A model generated the notes under the pieces. It searched no databases. It was not told the DNA's origin and saw only the letters and a program-made list of their open reading frames with translations. A DNA stretch of 37,908 nucleotides. It comes from an uncultured Sphingobium sp. Its GTDB lineage: Bacteria > Pseudomonadota > Alphaproteobacteria > Sphingomonadales > Sphingomonadaceae. Below, one piece after another: positions 23,933 through 33,450 of this stretch (position 1 is its first letter; each line of letters opens with the position of its first letter). The DNA is taken from contig CAMPHJ010000018.1 in assembly GCA_946885845.1 (NCBI GenBank), positions 1-37,908 of the forward strand, given 5' to 3'. The position numbers and the translations under genes are program-made.

Positions 23933-24403
23933 ATGCGTAAGTTGATCATCCTGGGCCTGATCGCAGCAACGGCGATGCCGGGCGCCGCCATGGCCCAGTC
24001 GCGCGGCGAGGTCCGCGACAGCGCGCGGGAGTTGCGGCAGGAACAGCGTGAACTGCGCGACGCCCGCCGCTATGGCGACCGTCGAGATGTACGCGAAGAG
24101 CGCCGCGACGTCCGTGAGGCCCGGCGCGAGGTGCGGGAGGATTGGCGCGATTACCGCCGATCAAACCGCAATGTCTATCGCGCCGGAAGCTGGCGCGCGC
24201 CTTTCCGCTACACACGTTGGAACGAGGGTGCGCGAATCCGCCCCGTTTATTACAGCTCACGCTATTATATCAGCGATCCCTATCGCTATCGCCTGCCCCG
24301 TCCCGGCAACAATCTGCGCTGGGTGAGGCACTATAATGACGTGCTGCTGGTCAATGTTCGTAGCGGACGGGTGATGCAGGTCCATCGCGGTTTCTTCTGG
24401 TAA
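23933..24403 (+). CDS. Second RcnB-like exported protein
   Basis: 156 residues from ATG 23933 with GGGAGA ahead; the open frame to 23858 is not needed. A signal peptide ends at AMAQ (residue 22). A charged helical stretch built of RE/RD units follows (RDVREERRDVREARREVRED), then an RcnB-like C-terminus, YRLPRPGNNLRWVRHYNDVL ending QVHRGFFW. It is a shorter paralogue of the protein at 22153-22980. Its Arg/Glu repeat resembles that in the glycine-zipper protein at 36376-36960. Confidence 0.85.
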   Translation: MRKLIILGLIAATAMPGAAMAQSRGEVRDSARELRQEQRELRDARRYGDRRDVREERRDVREARREVREDWRDYRRSNRNVYRAGSWRAPFRYTRWNEGARIRPVYYSSRYYISDPYRYRLPRPGNNLRWVRHYNDVLLVNVRSGRVMQVHRGFFW

Positions 24404-24422
24404 TCGCGAGGCTTTGAACAAC

Positions 24423-24457
24423 AACGGCTCCGGGTCCTTACGATCCGGGGCCGTTTT
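24423..24457 (+). terminator. Terminator after the second RcnB-like gene
   Basis: AACGGCTCCGGGTC, a CTTAC loop and GATCCGGGGCCGTT form a long stem with two wobble pairs, followed by TTTTGG. Confidence 0.7.
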
Positions 24458-24493
24458 GGTGTCGGGGATATTTAGAAGGTCCTGGAACCCCTT

Positions 24494-24526
24494 GGCCGCG
24501 CCGCCCGTCTCCGAGCGGGCGCGGCC
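24494..24526. other. Very GC-rich hairpin between RcnB-like gene and lysK
   Basis: GGCCGCGCCGCCCG (24494-24507) pairs, with a small bulge, to CGGGCGCGGCC (24516-24526). No T-run is attached on either strand. It lies in the 215-base convergent spacer, past the RcnB-gene terminator, and may stop or stabilise lysK transcripts. Confidence 0.35.
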
Positions 24527-24618
24527 GATGACACGCGCGAGGCGCGCCATCAGTCCGAAAGGGGGGTGGACCACCGCATGCAACGTTCGGAGGCGCGGAA
24601 AGTTCCGTTCGGGTCGCC

Positions 24619-26199
24619 CTATTCCCCCAGCGCCTCTGCAATGAGCTTACGGCTGTTGGGGATGCCGTACAGGGCAATGAAGCTACCCATGCGAGGCCCC
24701 TGATCGGCCCCCAGCAGCGTCTGATACAGCGCCTTGAACCAGTCCCTCAGCTCGGCAAATCCGAACGCTTCATCCTTGCCGATCGCATAGACGATGTTTT
24801 GCACATCTTCCGCGCTGGCGTCGGTGGGGAGAGCGGACAATTCCGCGTCCAGCCTGCGAAGCGCGGCGGCTTCGTTCGGCTCTGGCGCGCGGCGCTGGAG
24901 CGTGGGCGCAACGAAATCCCGGTGATAGGCGAGCGCATGACCGATCAGCGCATCCAGTTCGGGATAAGCATCCGCGCTGGCGCCCGGCACATAATTTTGC
25001 AGATAACCCCAGACCTGATCGCGCTTTGCATCGCTCATCACGCCGACAAGGTTCAGCAACAGGCCGAAAGTCACCGGCAGTTCGCCTTCAGGCAGCCGCC
25101 CGTCGTGGATATGATGGACCGGGTTGCCCAGCTGCTGTTCGACCGCCTGCTTGGGGTAATTGCCGCGGAACTGCCAATATTCGTCCACGGCGCGCGGGAT
25201 GACGCCCATGTGCAGCTGCTTTGCCTTTTTCGGCTCACGATAGGCGTAGAAGGCCAGGCTTTCCTGCGGTCCATAGGTCAACCATTGTTCCAGGCTGAGG
25301 CCATTGCCCTTGGACTTGGAGATCTTCTCCCCCTTTTCATCCAGGAACATTTCGTAGTTGAAGCCTTCGGGCGGGCGGGCACCGAGCGCGCGGCAGATCC
25401 TGGAGCTTTGCGTAACCGAATCGATCAGATCCTTGCCCGCCATTTCATAGTCGACGCCCAGCGCGACCCAGCGCATGGCCCAGTCGACCTTCCATTGCAG
25501 TTTGGCCCCGCCCGACAGGATCGACTGTTCGATGACTTCGCCTTCATCCTCGAAACGGACGAGGCCCGCATCCGCGTCGATCACCTCGACCGGGACCTGC
25601 AGCACGATGCCGCTCTTGGCGCTGATCGGCAGGACCGGGGAATAGGTCGCCTGCCGTTCCTTGCGCAGCGTCGGCAGCATGATGTCCATGATGTCCTGAT
25701 AATGGCGCAGGACATTTTTCAGCGCGTCGTCGAACGCCCCGGACCTGTAGCGGTCGGTCGCCGAAACGAATTCATAGTCGAAGCCGAAGCGGTCGAGAAA
25801 GTCCCGCAGCATCGCGTTATTATGGTGGGCGAAACTTTCGAACTTTTCGAACGGATCGGGCACCTGCGTCAGCGGCTTGCCCAGATGCTCCGTCAGCATC
25901 GCCTGGTTGGGGACATTGTCCGGCACCTTGCGCAGCCCGTCCATGTCGTCGCTGAACGCGATGAGGCGGGTCGGAATGTCCGACAGCGCGTGATAGGCAT
26001 TACGCACCATTGTCGTGCGCAGCACTTCGTTGAACGTGCCGATATGCGGCAGGCCAGACGGACCATAGCCGGTTTCGAAAAGGATATAGCCTTTATCAGG
26101 CGCGCCCTGCGGATAACGCTTCAGAAGCTTGCGGGCTTCCTCATAGGGCCAGGCCTTGGACGCTTGCGCGGCGGTACGGATGGTTTCGGACACAGTCAT
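24619..26199 (-). CDS. lysK: Class I lysyl-tRNA synthetase
   Basis: 526 residues of the archaeal-type class I enzyme, unrelated to the usual bacterial class II LysS. The HIGH-type motif lies in GYGPSGLPHIGTFNEV near residues 45-60, and the KMSKS loop is KISKSKGN in the middle of the protein. It attaches lysine to tRNA-Lys. Alphaproteobacteria commonly use this form. It is divergent from the DinG-like helicase gene across a 124-base spacer. Confidence 0.96.
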   Translation of the reverse strand: MTVSETIRTAAQASKAWPYEEARKLLKRYPQGAPDKGYILFETGYGPSGLPHIGTFNEVLRTTMVRNAYHALSDIPTRLIAFSDDMDGLRKVPDNVPNQAMLTEHLGKPLTQVPDPFEKFESFAHHNNAMLRDFLDRFGFDYEFVSATDRYRSGAFDDALKNVLRHYQDIMDIMLPTLRKERQATYSPVLPISAKSGIVLQVPVEVIDADAGLVRFEDEGEVIEQSILSGGAKLQWKVDWAMRWVALGVDYEMAGKDLIDSVTQSSRICRALGARPPEGFNYEMFLDEKGEKISKSKGNGLSLEQWLTYGPQESLAFYAYREPKKAKQLHMGVIPRAVDEYWQFRGNYPKQAVEQQLGNPVHHIHDGRLPEGELPVTFGLLLNLVGVMSDAKRDQVWGYLQNYVPGASADAYPELDALIGHALAYHRDFVAPTLQRRAPEPNEAAALRRLDAELSALPTDASAEDVQNIVYAIGKDEAFGFAELRDWFKALYQTLLGADQGPRMGSFIALYGIPNSRKLIAEALGE

Positions 26200-26323
26200 G
26201 ATGAAATGCCCCTAGCCCCGGCGCGAATGAAAGGGAACGGCTAAAGGAAAACCAACGTCGGTTCGCCGTGATTGGGGCAATTTCAGGTTTCCCTTTTGTT
26301 CTAGCTCGCCTAATCGAAAAGAT

Positions 26324-29074
26324 GTGATCGACCCCACCACCCTGCCCGCTCTTCATGCCAGCCATGGCGGCATCTGGTTGCGCGAAGGCGACAGAACACA
26401 AGCGGTCGCCAAGGGAAGCGCGATCGGGCGCGCGGCGGAAACGCCGGTCCTGCTGCTCAATGCGCCCCTGACCGGGCAAAGGCTGGGCTACCCCGAACTT
26501 AACGGGCTGGACCTGCTGGAATTGTGGGCGTTCGTCCATCCTGCCCGTTTTCTGGTGCCCACGGCCAAGGGGCTGGCAGAGGCGCTGGGGCTGGACCGCC
26601 CGACTGCCGAAGCTGATATTCCCGCGCTGCTGCAGGCGGCAACAGCTGCCTTGCTGAACATATTGGAGGGGTCCGGCTGGGCCGAACGCGAAGGCGGCTG
26701 GACCAGCGCCCAGTCGCTGCATCGGCTTCGCTGGCCCTGGAGCCCCCTGGTCGCGCCGCGTATCCGCCGCCCAGCCGAAGCAGAACGCTGGCTGTTTTCG
26801 CGGTTGCCCGAATGGGACGAAGCGCCACCCCGGCCAGCGGCCCGACCCGTCGCCCTGCAAGAGGAAGCGGTGCTGTCACGCCTGTCCGACCTCACCGGCG
26901 CCCAGGCCGAAGCGCGGCCGGGCCAGCGCGCCTATGCGGCGGCGGCGGTGGAGGCTTTCCTGCCGCGCGCGCATCGCGATCAGCCCAACATGCTGCTCGC
27001 CGAAGCAGGGACAGGCATCGGCAAGACGCTGGGCTATCTGGCCCCCGCATCCCTGTGGGCGACGCAGGCGCAGGGCACGGTCTGGATTTCCACTTATACC
27101 AAGGCGCTGCAACGACAGCTTGACCGCGAAAGCCTGCGCCTCTTCCCCGATCCGGCGACCGCCGCGCGGCGGGTCGTGGTGCGTAAGGGCCGGGAAAATT
27201 ATCTGTGCCTGCTCAATCTGGAGGATGCGTTGCAGGGCGGCTTTGCCGGACGCGCCGCCATATTGGCGCAACTGGTCGCCCGATGGGCGGCCTACAGCAA
27301 GGATGGCGACATGGTCGGCGGGGACCTGCCGGGCTGGCTGCCCACCCTGTTCCGGCGCAATGGATCGACCGCGCTGACAGACCGGCGGGGCGAGTGCATC
27401 TATGCCGGCTGCCCGCATTATCGCAAATGCTTCATCGAACGGTCGGCGCGCGCGTCCGCCGAAGCGGATATCGTCATCGCCAACCATGCGCTGGTGATGA
27501 TCAACGCCGCGCGTGGACGGGAAACCGGACAGCGGCCACAACGCATAGTCTTCGACGAAGGCCACCATCTGTTCGACGCGGCTGACGCAACATTTTCCGT
27601 GGCGCTGTCCGGGCACGAAGCGATCGAGTTGCGCCGGTGGATCATGGGGCCGGAAGGCTCTTCGCGCGGGCGGCGGCGCGGGCTGGCGGCGCGCCTGTCC
27701 GACCTTGCCAGCTATGACGAGGAAGGCGGCGACGCGATCCGCGCGGCGGCGGACGCGGCGCGTGCCCTGCCCGCCGACGAATGGCTGAAACGCATCGTCG
27801 CGGGCGAGCCGTTTGGCCCGGTCGAACAGCTGCTGTCCGCCGTGCGCGGGACTGTCTTTGCGCGCGCCGCGGACACCGGCGAAGCGGATGCGGGCTATGG
27901 GCTGGAAACGGAGCTTGCCGAACCTGACGGCGCGCTGGTGGAAGCTGCGCAGGATGCCGCGCTCGCGCTCGATACGCTGCTGCGACCGCTTGCCCGGCTC
28001 GCCAAGCGGCTGGAAGCGGTGGTGGAAGATGCGCCGGACTGGCTGGACGGCGCAGCACGGGCGCGGATCGAAGGCGCGATCGCCTCTCTGGGCTGGCGGC
28101 GTGACCTGATCACTGCGTGGCTGGCTTTGCTGGCGCGGATCGGTGGGCCCGCCGACCCGGACTATGTCGACTGGCTGACGGTCGATCGGGTGGAGGGGCG
28201 CGAATATGACATCGGCGTCCACCGCCACTGGCTGGACCCGACCCGCCCCCTGGCCGAAACCGTATTGAAGCCCGCGCATGGCGTTCTGGTCACTTCGGCG
28301 ACGCTGAAGGGTGGCGGCGACTGGGGCAATGCGGAAAGCCGCAGCGGGGCCACACATCTGGCACGCGGAGCGCAGAGGTTCGAAGCGGCCAGTCCCTTCG
28401 ACTATCCCAGCCGCGCAGAAGTGCTGATCGTCACCGATATCAAGCGCGGCGACATTGCGGCCCTGTCCGGCGCCTATGCCCGGCTGATCGAAGCGGCGGG
28501 CGGTGGCACGCTGGGCCTGTTCACCGCCATAAGGCGGTTGCGGGCAGTGCATGCGCGGATCGCCGACCGGCTGGCGCGGGGCGGGCTGCCGCTTTACGCC
28601 CAGCATGTCGATCCCATGGACACGGGCACGCTGATCGACATTTTCCGTGACGATCCGCGCGCGTCGCTGCTGGGAACCGACGCCCTGCGCGATGGCGTCG
28701 ACGTGCCGGGCCAGTCGCTGCGGCTGGTGGTGATGGAGGGGGTTCCCTGGTCCAAGCCCACCGTATTGCATGCCGCGCGGCGACTTGCTGGGGGCGGCGC
28801 GGCCTATGACGACCGGCTGATCCGCGCACGATTGGCGCAGGCTTTCGGTCGGCTGATCCGACGGGCGGAGGATAGCGGCAGCTTCGTCATTTTGTCCGCC
28901 GCCATGCCCAGCCGCCTGCTCAGCGCCTTTCCCCCTGGCACGCCCATCCGGCGCGTGACGCTGGATGAAGCGATCATTGCGGTCAACACGCATTCCCGCG
29001 CTGGCGTTGGGGGCGGCGCGGCGCTAGGGCATCAGGACGACGAATCCGGCATGCACGACCTGGAGCAAAGATGA
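26324..29074 (+). CDS. DinG/XPD-like ATP-dependent DNA helicase with iron-sulphur cluster
   Basis: 916 residues from GTG 26324. Walker A EAGTGIGKT is at residues 227-235 and the DEAH-box variant DEGH at 411-414. Four cysteines between them (295, 358, 363 and 369; ECIYAGCPHYRKCF) are placed as the iron-sulphur ligands of XPD/DinG helicases. C-terminal motifs include LLGTDALRDGVDVPGQSLR and QAFGRLIRR. A unique N-terminal region of about 170 residues precedes the helicase. It likely unwinds R-loops or repair intermediates. It overlaps the next gene by ATGA. Confidence 0.93.
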   Translation: MIDPTTLPALHASHGGIWLREGDRTQAVAKGSAIGRAAETPVLLLNAPLTGQRLGYPELNGLDLLELWAFVHPARFLVPTAKGLAEALGLDRPTAEADIPALLQAATAALLNILEGSGWAEREGGWTSAQSLHRLRWPWSPLVAPRIRRPAEAERWLFSRLPEWDEAPPRPAARPVALQEEAVLSRLSDLTGAQAEARPGQRAYAAAAVEAFLPRAHRDQPNMLLAEAGTGIGKTLGYLAPASLWATQAQGTVWISTYTKALQRQLDRESLRLFPDPATAARRVVVRKGRENYLCLLNLEDALQGGFAGRAAILAQLVARWAAYSKDGDMVGGDLPGWLPTLFRRNGSTALTDRRGECIYAGCPHYRKCFIERSARASAEADIVIANHALVMINAARGRETGQRPQRIVFDEGHHLFDAADATFSVALSGHEAIELRRWIMGPEGSSRGRRRGLAARLSDLASYDEEGGDAIRAAADAARALPADEWLKRIVAGEPFGPVEQLLSAVRGTVFARAADTGEADAGYGLETELAEPDGALVEAAQDAALALDTLLRPLARLAKRLEAVVEDAPDWLDGAARARIEGAIASLGWRRDLITAWLALLARIGGPADPDYVDWLTVDRVEGREYDIGVHRHWLDPTRPLAETVLKPAHGVLVTSATLKGGGDWGNAESRSGATHLARGAQRFEAASPFDYPSRAEVLIVTDIKRGDIAALSGAYARLIEAAGGGTLGLFTAIRRLRAVHARIADRLARGGLPLYAQHVDPMDTGTLIDIFRDDPRASLLGTDALRDGVDVPGQSLRLVVMEGVPWSKPTVLHAARRLAGGGAAYDDRLIRARLAQAFGRLIRRAEDSGSFVILSAAMPSRLLSAFPPGTPIRRVTLDEAIIAVNTHSRAGVGGGAALGHQDDESGMHDLEQR

Positions 29075-29613
29075 AGCGGCTGACCCTTTTGCGCCATGCC
29101 AAATCCGACTGGGACGATCCGGTAGCACGCGATTTCGATCGACCGCTCAATCGGCGGGGGGAAAAGGCGGCGATGATCGTTGGCCAGTTCGCACGGTCAC
29201 GCAAAATGGCGTTCGACCTGTTGGTCGCATCACCCGCCGTCCGCGTAACCCAGACATTGGACACTTTCCTGGTCGGCTATGGCGATGCGCTAGAGCCGCA
29301 TTGGGACCGTCGCATTTATCTGGCGTCGGCGGCCACATTGTTCGACGTGATCCGCGACCTGCCCGAAACCGCTCACAATGTGTTGATGGCGGGCCATAAT
29401 CCGGGGCTGGAGGAATTGATATTGGAGCTTGTGCCTGATGATGGGACAAGCCGGTTGCGGGAAGAAGTCGAAGTCAAGTTTCCGACCGCCAGCCTGGCGA
29501 CGATGGACCTGGCGGTTGACCGCTGGGTCGACGCACACAAAGGGGTTGCGACACTGGCGAGCTTCATCCGCCCCCGCGACATCGATCCTGCGCTCGGTCC
29601 GGGATCACGCTGA
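29071..29613 (+). CDS. SixA-like histidine phosphatase
   Basis: 180 residues with the phosphoglycerate-mutase-like catalytic start LTLLRHAKSDWDD (His9) and a second histidine in LMAGHNPGLEEL. Short relatives such as SixA dephosphorylate histidine phosphotransfer proteins; others act on small phosphates. The start overlaps the helicase stop as ATGA, so the two are translated together, although no functional link is obvious. Confidence 0.88.
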   Translation: MKRLTLLRHAKSDWDDPVARDFDRPLNRRGEKAAMIVGQFARSRKMAFDLLVASPAVRVTQTLDTFLVGYGDALEPHWDRRIYLASAATLFDVIRDLPETAHNVLMAGHNPGLEELILELVPDDGTSRLREEVEVKFPTASLATMDLAVDRWVDAHKGVATLASFIRPRDIDPALGPGSR

Positions 29614-29693
29614 ATCCAGGCAGCGGGGGCATAGTCGGGCGCCCGCTCATTGACCTCACCGAACATGGGAGATCGTCCGCCGCTCTTTCCGCG

Positions 29694-30071
29694 TCAGAGG
29701 GTGTCCCGCCCGTTGACCGCGCGGGCCAACGTAGCGCGAATGGATTGAAGCCGTTCAAGAATATCCTGCGGCTGCGAGTCCTGTATTGACGTTTCCGGCG
29801 CAGGAGCAACGTTGGTCGGCACAGCTGCGCCACCCCCTTGCGCAAGCGCCTTTTGAGCGCCGCGGACGGTGAACCCTTCGACATTCAACAACTGGTTGAT
29901 ACGCCGAACGAGGGCGACGTCAGCGGGGCGGTAGTAACGCCGGTTACCGGATCGCTGCAGCGGCCTAAGTTGAGGAAAACGTGTTTCCCAATATCGCAAT
30001 ATATGCTGGGGAAGGCCCAATTCCGCCGACAGTTCGCTGATGGTCAGGAATGCGCCGTCTGCCTTGTTCAT
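29694..30071 (-). CDS. MerR-family transcriptional regulator
   Basis: 125 residues with an N-terminal MerR winged helix (FLTISELSAELGLPQHILRY, then ETRFPQL and RRYYRPADVALVRRINQLL), followed by a short helix and a linker rich in Pro and Gln. No metal-binding cysteines are present, so it is not a mercury or redox sensor of the classical kind. This MerR gene follows ihfA in many sphingomonads. Its target is unknown. Confidence 0.9.
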   Translation of the reverse strand: MNKADGAFLTISELSAELGLPQHILRYWETRFPQLRPLQRSGNRRYYRPADVALVRRINQLLNVEGFTVRGAQKALAQGGGAAVPTNVAPAPETSIQDSQPQDILERLQSIRATLARAVNGRDTL

Positions 30072-30144
30072 GCCAATGATGTTGCACCGTTAGCCGCCTA
30101 AAGGCAACCATGGGCGCATTCCAGAGATTGACCCTGCCCGCCGC

Positions 30145-30441
30145 TCAGGAGGCGGCGACGCGGTCCCGCATGGTCTGGCTGGCGCGAAAGGTCAGCACCC
30201 GGCGCGGTTCGATCGGCACTTCAACCCCTGTCTTGGGATTGCGGCCCATGCGCTGGGTTTTGTCACGCAGGACAAAGGTGCCGAAACTGGAGATTTTCAC
30301 ATTTTCCCCGCGCTCCAGCGCTGCGGACATATGGTCCAATATGGATTCGATAATGGCGGCGGACTCCGCGCGCGACAGGCCGATATGACGGTTCACGCTT
30401 TCAGCGAGATCCGCACGCGTCAATGTGCCGGAAACAGTCAT
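30145..30441 (-). CDS. ihfA: Integration host factor subunit alpha
   Basis: 98 residues, the standard length of IhfA. The DNA-binding arm contains the invariant [20 protein letters not shown], and the body has [15 protein letters not shown] is a heterodimer that sharply bends DNA in recombination, replication and transcription. It lies 125 bases after fabH and 73 bases before merR, in the common rpmF-plsX-fabH-ihfA-merR order. Confidence 0.96.
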   Translation of the reverse strand: MTVSGTLTRADLAESVNRHIGLSRAESAAIIESILDHMSAALERGENVKISSFGTFVLRDKTQRMGRNPKTGVEVPIEPRRVLTFRASQTMRDRVAAS

Positions 30442-30566
30442 GATTCGTCCCCACCTGCATCCGCTTGATATTCGCGGACTTCAATGATGGATTTTGCGAC
30501 AAACCGAGCGATTCTGCAAGGTAACTTGCGGGGAAAAGTCCATGAAATTGCCGCAAATAGGGACGA

Positions 30567-31535
30567 TCAGACCCGAAGAACGCATGCACCCCAGGTAAAG
30601 CCGCCACCCATGGCTTCGAGGACGAGCAAATCGCCCGGCTTTATGCGCCCGTCGCGGGTGGCCAGGTCAAGCGCCAAAGGCACCGAAGCGGCCGATGTAT
30701 TGGCGTGGCGGTCCACGGTCATGACCACCTTTTCAGGCGAAAGCTTCAGCTTGCGCGCGGTCGCGTCCAGGATGCGCGCATTGGCCTGATGCGGGATCAG
30801 CCAGTCAATTTCGGTGGGCGCAAGGCCCGCCAGTTCCATGACTTCCGTCAGCACCGAGGCCAGGTTGACGACAGCGTGGCGGAACACCTCCTGCCCCTTC
30901 ATCCGCAGCTTGCCGACCGTCTGCGTGGTCGAAGGGCCACCATCGACATAGAGCAGCTGGTTGTGGCGTCCGTCGGCATGAAGTTTCGACGACAAAATGC
31001 CGCGCTTGCCATCAACGCTTTCTTCCGCGCCCAGCACGATCGCGCCCGCGCCATCGCCGAACAGGACGCAGGTGGTGCGGTCTTCCCAGTCCAGGATGCG
31101 GCTGAATGTTTCAGAGCCGATGACCAGAGCGCGCTGCGCTGCGCCCGACCGGATCATGCTGTCGGCGACGGTCACGGCATAGAGGAAGCCGGAACATACG
31201 GCGGCCACGTCGAAGGCGACGCAATCGTCAATGCCCAGCGCCGCCTGCACCAGTGTGGCGCTCGCGGGAAAGGTCTGGTCCGGCGTCGCGGTCGCCAGGA
31301 TGATAAGGTCGATGTCCTGCGGCGAAAGGCCCGCCATATCCAGGGCAGCGCGGGCAGCTGCGGTCGCCAGGCTGGCGGTCGTTTCACCTTCGCCAGCTAT
31401 GTGCCGGTTGCGGATGCCCGTGCGTTCGACAATCCATTCGTCGCTCGTCTCGACGGTCTGCGCCAGTTCGGCGTTGCTGACCGCACGAACTGGCAGCGCG
31501 GAACCAGTGCCCAGAAGAACGGATCTGCGAATCAC
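30567..31535 (-). CDS. fabH: Beta-ketoacyl-ACP synthase III
   Basis: 322 residues with catalytic Cys114 ([10 protein letters not shown]), a His in [10 protein letters not shown], and an Asn in [10 protein letters not shown]. It condenses acetyl-CoA with malonyl-ACP to begin fatty acid synthesis. The start codon is GTG and overlaps the plsX stop as GTGA, so the two are translationally coupled. Confidence 0.97.
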   Translation of the reverse strand: MIRRSVLLGTGSALPVRAVSNAELAQTVETSDEWIVERTGIRNRHIAGEGETTASLATAAARAALDMAGLSPQDIDLIILATATPDQTFPASATLVQAALGIDDCVAFDVAAVCSGFLYAVTVADSMIRSGAAQRALVIGSETFSRILDWEDRTTCVLFGDGAGAIVLGAEESVDGKRGILSSKLHADGRHNQLLYVDGGPSTTQTVGKLRMKGQEVFRHAVVNLASVLTEVMELAGLAPTEIDWLIPHQANARILDATARKLKLSPEKVVMTVDRHANTSAASVPLALDLATRDGRIKPGDLLVLEAMGGGFTWGACVLRV

Positions 31536-32590
31536 TTTGCGGTCAGCTCCTGTTTCGACGCAACCGCAGACAGCGACGCAATGCCTGCCATGTCGGCGGC
31601 GATGCGCCGGGTGATGTCTTCTTCCAGCAGGCGCGCCGCGACGTGAACCGCGTTGGCGACCCCCTTGTCATTGGCGCTGCCATGGCTTTTCACCACCACG
31701 CCATTAAGGCCCAGGAAGACCGCGCCATTATGGTTGTTGGGGTCCAGATGGTGCTTGAGCAAATGCATCGCAGGCTTGGAAATCAGGAAGCCGATCTTGG
31801 ACCGGATGGAACTGGTGAAGGCGGTGCGCAGCAGGTCCGTGACGAACCGGGCCGTGCCTTCCGCAGTCTTGAGCGCGACATTGCCGGAAAAGCCGTCACT
31901 GACGATGACGTCCGCGTCGCCCCGACCGATCTTGTCGCCTTCGGTGAAGCCTTCAAAGGATAATGGCAGGCTGGCGGCGGCGCGCAGCATGGCGGCGGCG
32001 TCGCGGATTTCCTCCGTGCCCTTCATCTCCTCCGTCCCGATATTCATCAGCCGGACACGGGGACGGTCCAGGTCGAACGCGATGCGGGCATAGGCGGCCC
32101 CCATCACAGCGAATTGCACCAGGTTGCGGGCATCGCATTCCGTATTGGCGCCCAGGTCGAGCATGACCACGTCATTGTCGCCAAGCGTGGGCAGCAGCGC
32201 CGCCAGCGCCGGGCGATCGATCCCCGGCATGGTGCGCAGCGCCACCTTCGCCATCGCCATCAGCGCGCCGGTATTGCCCGCAGACACGGCCGCGCCCGCT
32301 TCGCCTGCCTTCACCGCAGCGATGGCCATGCTCATGGAGCTGGCCTTCTTGCGGATGGCGACGCTGGGCTTGTCCCCGGCATCAACCACGTCCTTGGCAT
32401 GAACGACTTCCGAGGCGGCGCGCAGGTTCGGGTGATTGTCGAGCGCGGACTTGATCCGCGACTCATCGCCGAACAGCGTGAAGCGCAGCCCTTCGTGACG
32501 ATGACGGGCAAGCGCCACGCCAGCGATCATCACGCGCACGCCTTCATCCCCGCCCATCGCGTCGATTGCGATTCGCGGCTGGCTGGACAC
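31532..32590 (-). CDS. plsX: Phosphate acyltransferase
   Basis: 352 residues. The N-terminus [13 protein letters not shown] and internal [27 protein letters not shown] and [17 protein letters not shown] are hallmarks of PlsX, which makes acyl-phosphate from acyl-ACP for phospholipid synthesis. It starts 32 bases after rpmF and overlaps fabH. Confidence 0.97.
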   Translation of the reverse strand: MSSQPRIAIDAMGGDEGVRVMIAGVALARHRHEGLRFTLFGDESRIKSALDNHPNLRAASEVVHAKDVVDAGDKPSVAIRKKASSMSMAIAAVKAGEAGAAVSAGNTGALMAMAKVALRTMPGIDRPALAALLPTLGDNDVVMLDLGANTECDARNLVQFAVMGAAYARIAFDLDRPRVRLMNIGTEEMKGTEEIRDAAAMLRAAASLPLSFEGFTEGDKIGRGDADVIVSDGFSGNVALKTAEGTARFVTDLLRTAFTSSIRSKIGFLISKPAMHLLKHHLDPNNHNGAVFLGLNGVVVKSHGSANDKGVANAVHVAARLLEEDITRRIAADMAGIASLSAVASKQELTAK

Positions 32591-32622
32591 TTCAGGACAC
32601 CTTTACAGGAGAGAGAGTGTCG

Positions 32623-32802
32623 TTACGCCCCGACAGCAACGACTTCACGGCCATTATAGTGGCCGCAGCTGTCGCACAGATTGTGCGGCCGCTTGAGTTC
32701 ACCGCAGTTCGAGCATTCCTGGAACGCTTCGACGCGCAGCGCATCATGGCTGCGGCGCATGCCACGACGGGACGGGGTAGTTTTCCTCTTGGGGACAGCC
32801 AT
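32623..32802 (-). CDS. rpmF: 50S ribosomal protein L32
   Basis: 59 residues read directly from the minus strand, starting at ATG 32802: [20 protein letters not shown], ending at TAA 32623-32625. Two CxxC pairs (Cys30 and Cys33, Cys43 and Cys46) form the zinc ribbon, so this is the zinc-binding form of L32. It heads the phospholipid gene run, as in many bacteria. The preceding yceD/DUF177 gene found elsewhere is absent, and about 200 bases of non-coding DNA lie upstream. Confidence 0.97.
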   Translation of the reverse strand: MAVPKRKTTPSRRGMRRSHDALRVEAFQECSNCGELKRPHNLCDSCGHYNGREVVAVGA

Positions 32803-33013
32803 GTCGGCACCTTATTCCGTAATTATCTGGTTGTGCAACCGGCCAGTATCCGACGGGAAGCGACGCCACAGGGCGCCGCAGACCCATGCGGCCCGGGTGA
32901 TCGCGAAGCCATGCGCCTATAGCCTTTTTTGATCGGGGCGCAAGTCCTTCCTTGCCGTTGGCACCGACCCCTCTACCTTGCCGTCCGGTAAAAAGATGAG
33001 GGAGGAAGACATC

Positions 33014-33445
33014 ATGCTGCTGCCGATCACACTGACGCTGGCCGCCGCCTGCGCATTTCTGAACCTGTGGCTGGCGATCCGTTGCGTGAAGATTCGGATG
33101 GCCAACAAGACGCTGCATGGCGATGGTGGCGACCCGTTGCTGGCGCGGCGCATCCGCGCCCAGGCGAACTTCGTCGAATATACGCCGCTGGTCCTCATCC
33201 TGTTCGTTCTGGTGGAACTGGCGATCGGATCGCCGCTGTGGCTGTGGATCATGGCATGCACCTATGTCATTGCGCGGATCGCTCATCCGCTGGGCATGGA
33301 TGCCGATCATCCAACGCCCTGGCGCGCCACAGGCGCAATGCTGACCTGGGCCGTCATGGTCGTCCTGGCCGTTGCAGCGCTGTACATAGCCTATAGCGCG
33401 ACACGTGAAGTCCCCGCGCCGCCTGCGCTCGCCGCCCAGGTCTGA
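33014..33445 (+). CDS. MAPEG family membrane protein
   Basis: 143 residues from ATG 33014 with GAGGAAG ahead. Four hydrophobic segments and the motif ARRIRAQANFVEYTPLVLIL identify MAPEG, the family of membrane glutathione transferases and related proteins. The C-terminus carries HPLGMDADHPTPWRATG. A detoxification role is possible but unproven for this bacterial subgroup. It converges on the MBL hydrolase with only five bases between. Confidence 0.9.
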   Translation: MLLPITLTLAAACAFLNLWLAIRCVKIRMANKTLHGDGGDPLLARRIRAQANFVEYTPLVLILFVLVELAIGSPLWLWIMACTYVIARIAHPLGMDADHPTPWRATGAMLTWAVMVVLAVAALYIAYSATREVPAPPALAAQV

Positions 33446-33450
33446 TCAAT

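Noticed and set aside
24257..24583. 108-codon minus-strand frame after lysK
   Set aside because: Most of it overlaps the second RcnB-like gene antisense and the terminator; the first 60 residues look slightly protein-like, but I cannot support it.
24799..26244. 481-codon frame antisense to lysK
   Set aside because: It is a shadow of the class I synthetase with no domain content.
26876..28993. 705-codon open frame antisense to the DinG-like helicase
   Set aside because: It mirrors a well-supported gene, is rich in Arg, Gln and Pro with no recognisable domain, and is typical of GC-rich antisense openness.
32803..32930. Protein-like minus-strand stretch upstream of rpmF (ITRAAWVCGALWRRF)
   Set aside because: This frame has a stop just upstream and no start codon, so it is probably chance or an old remnant.
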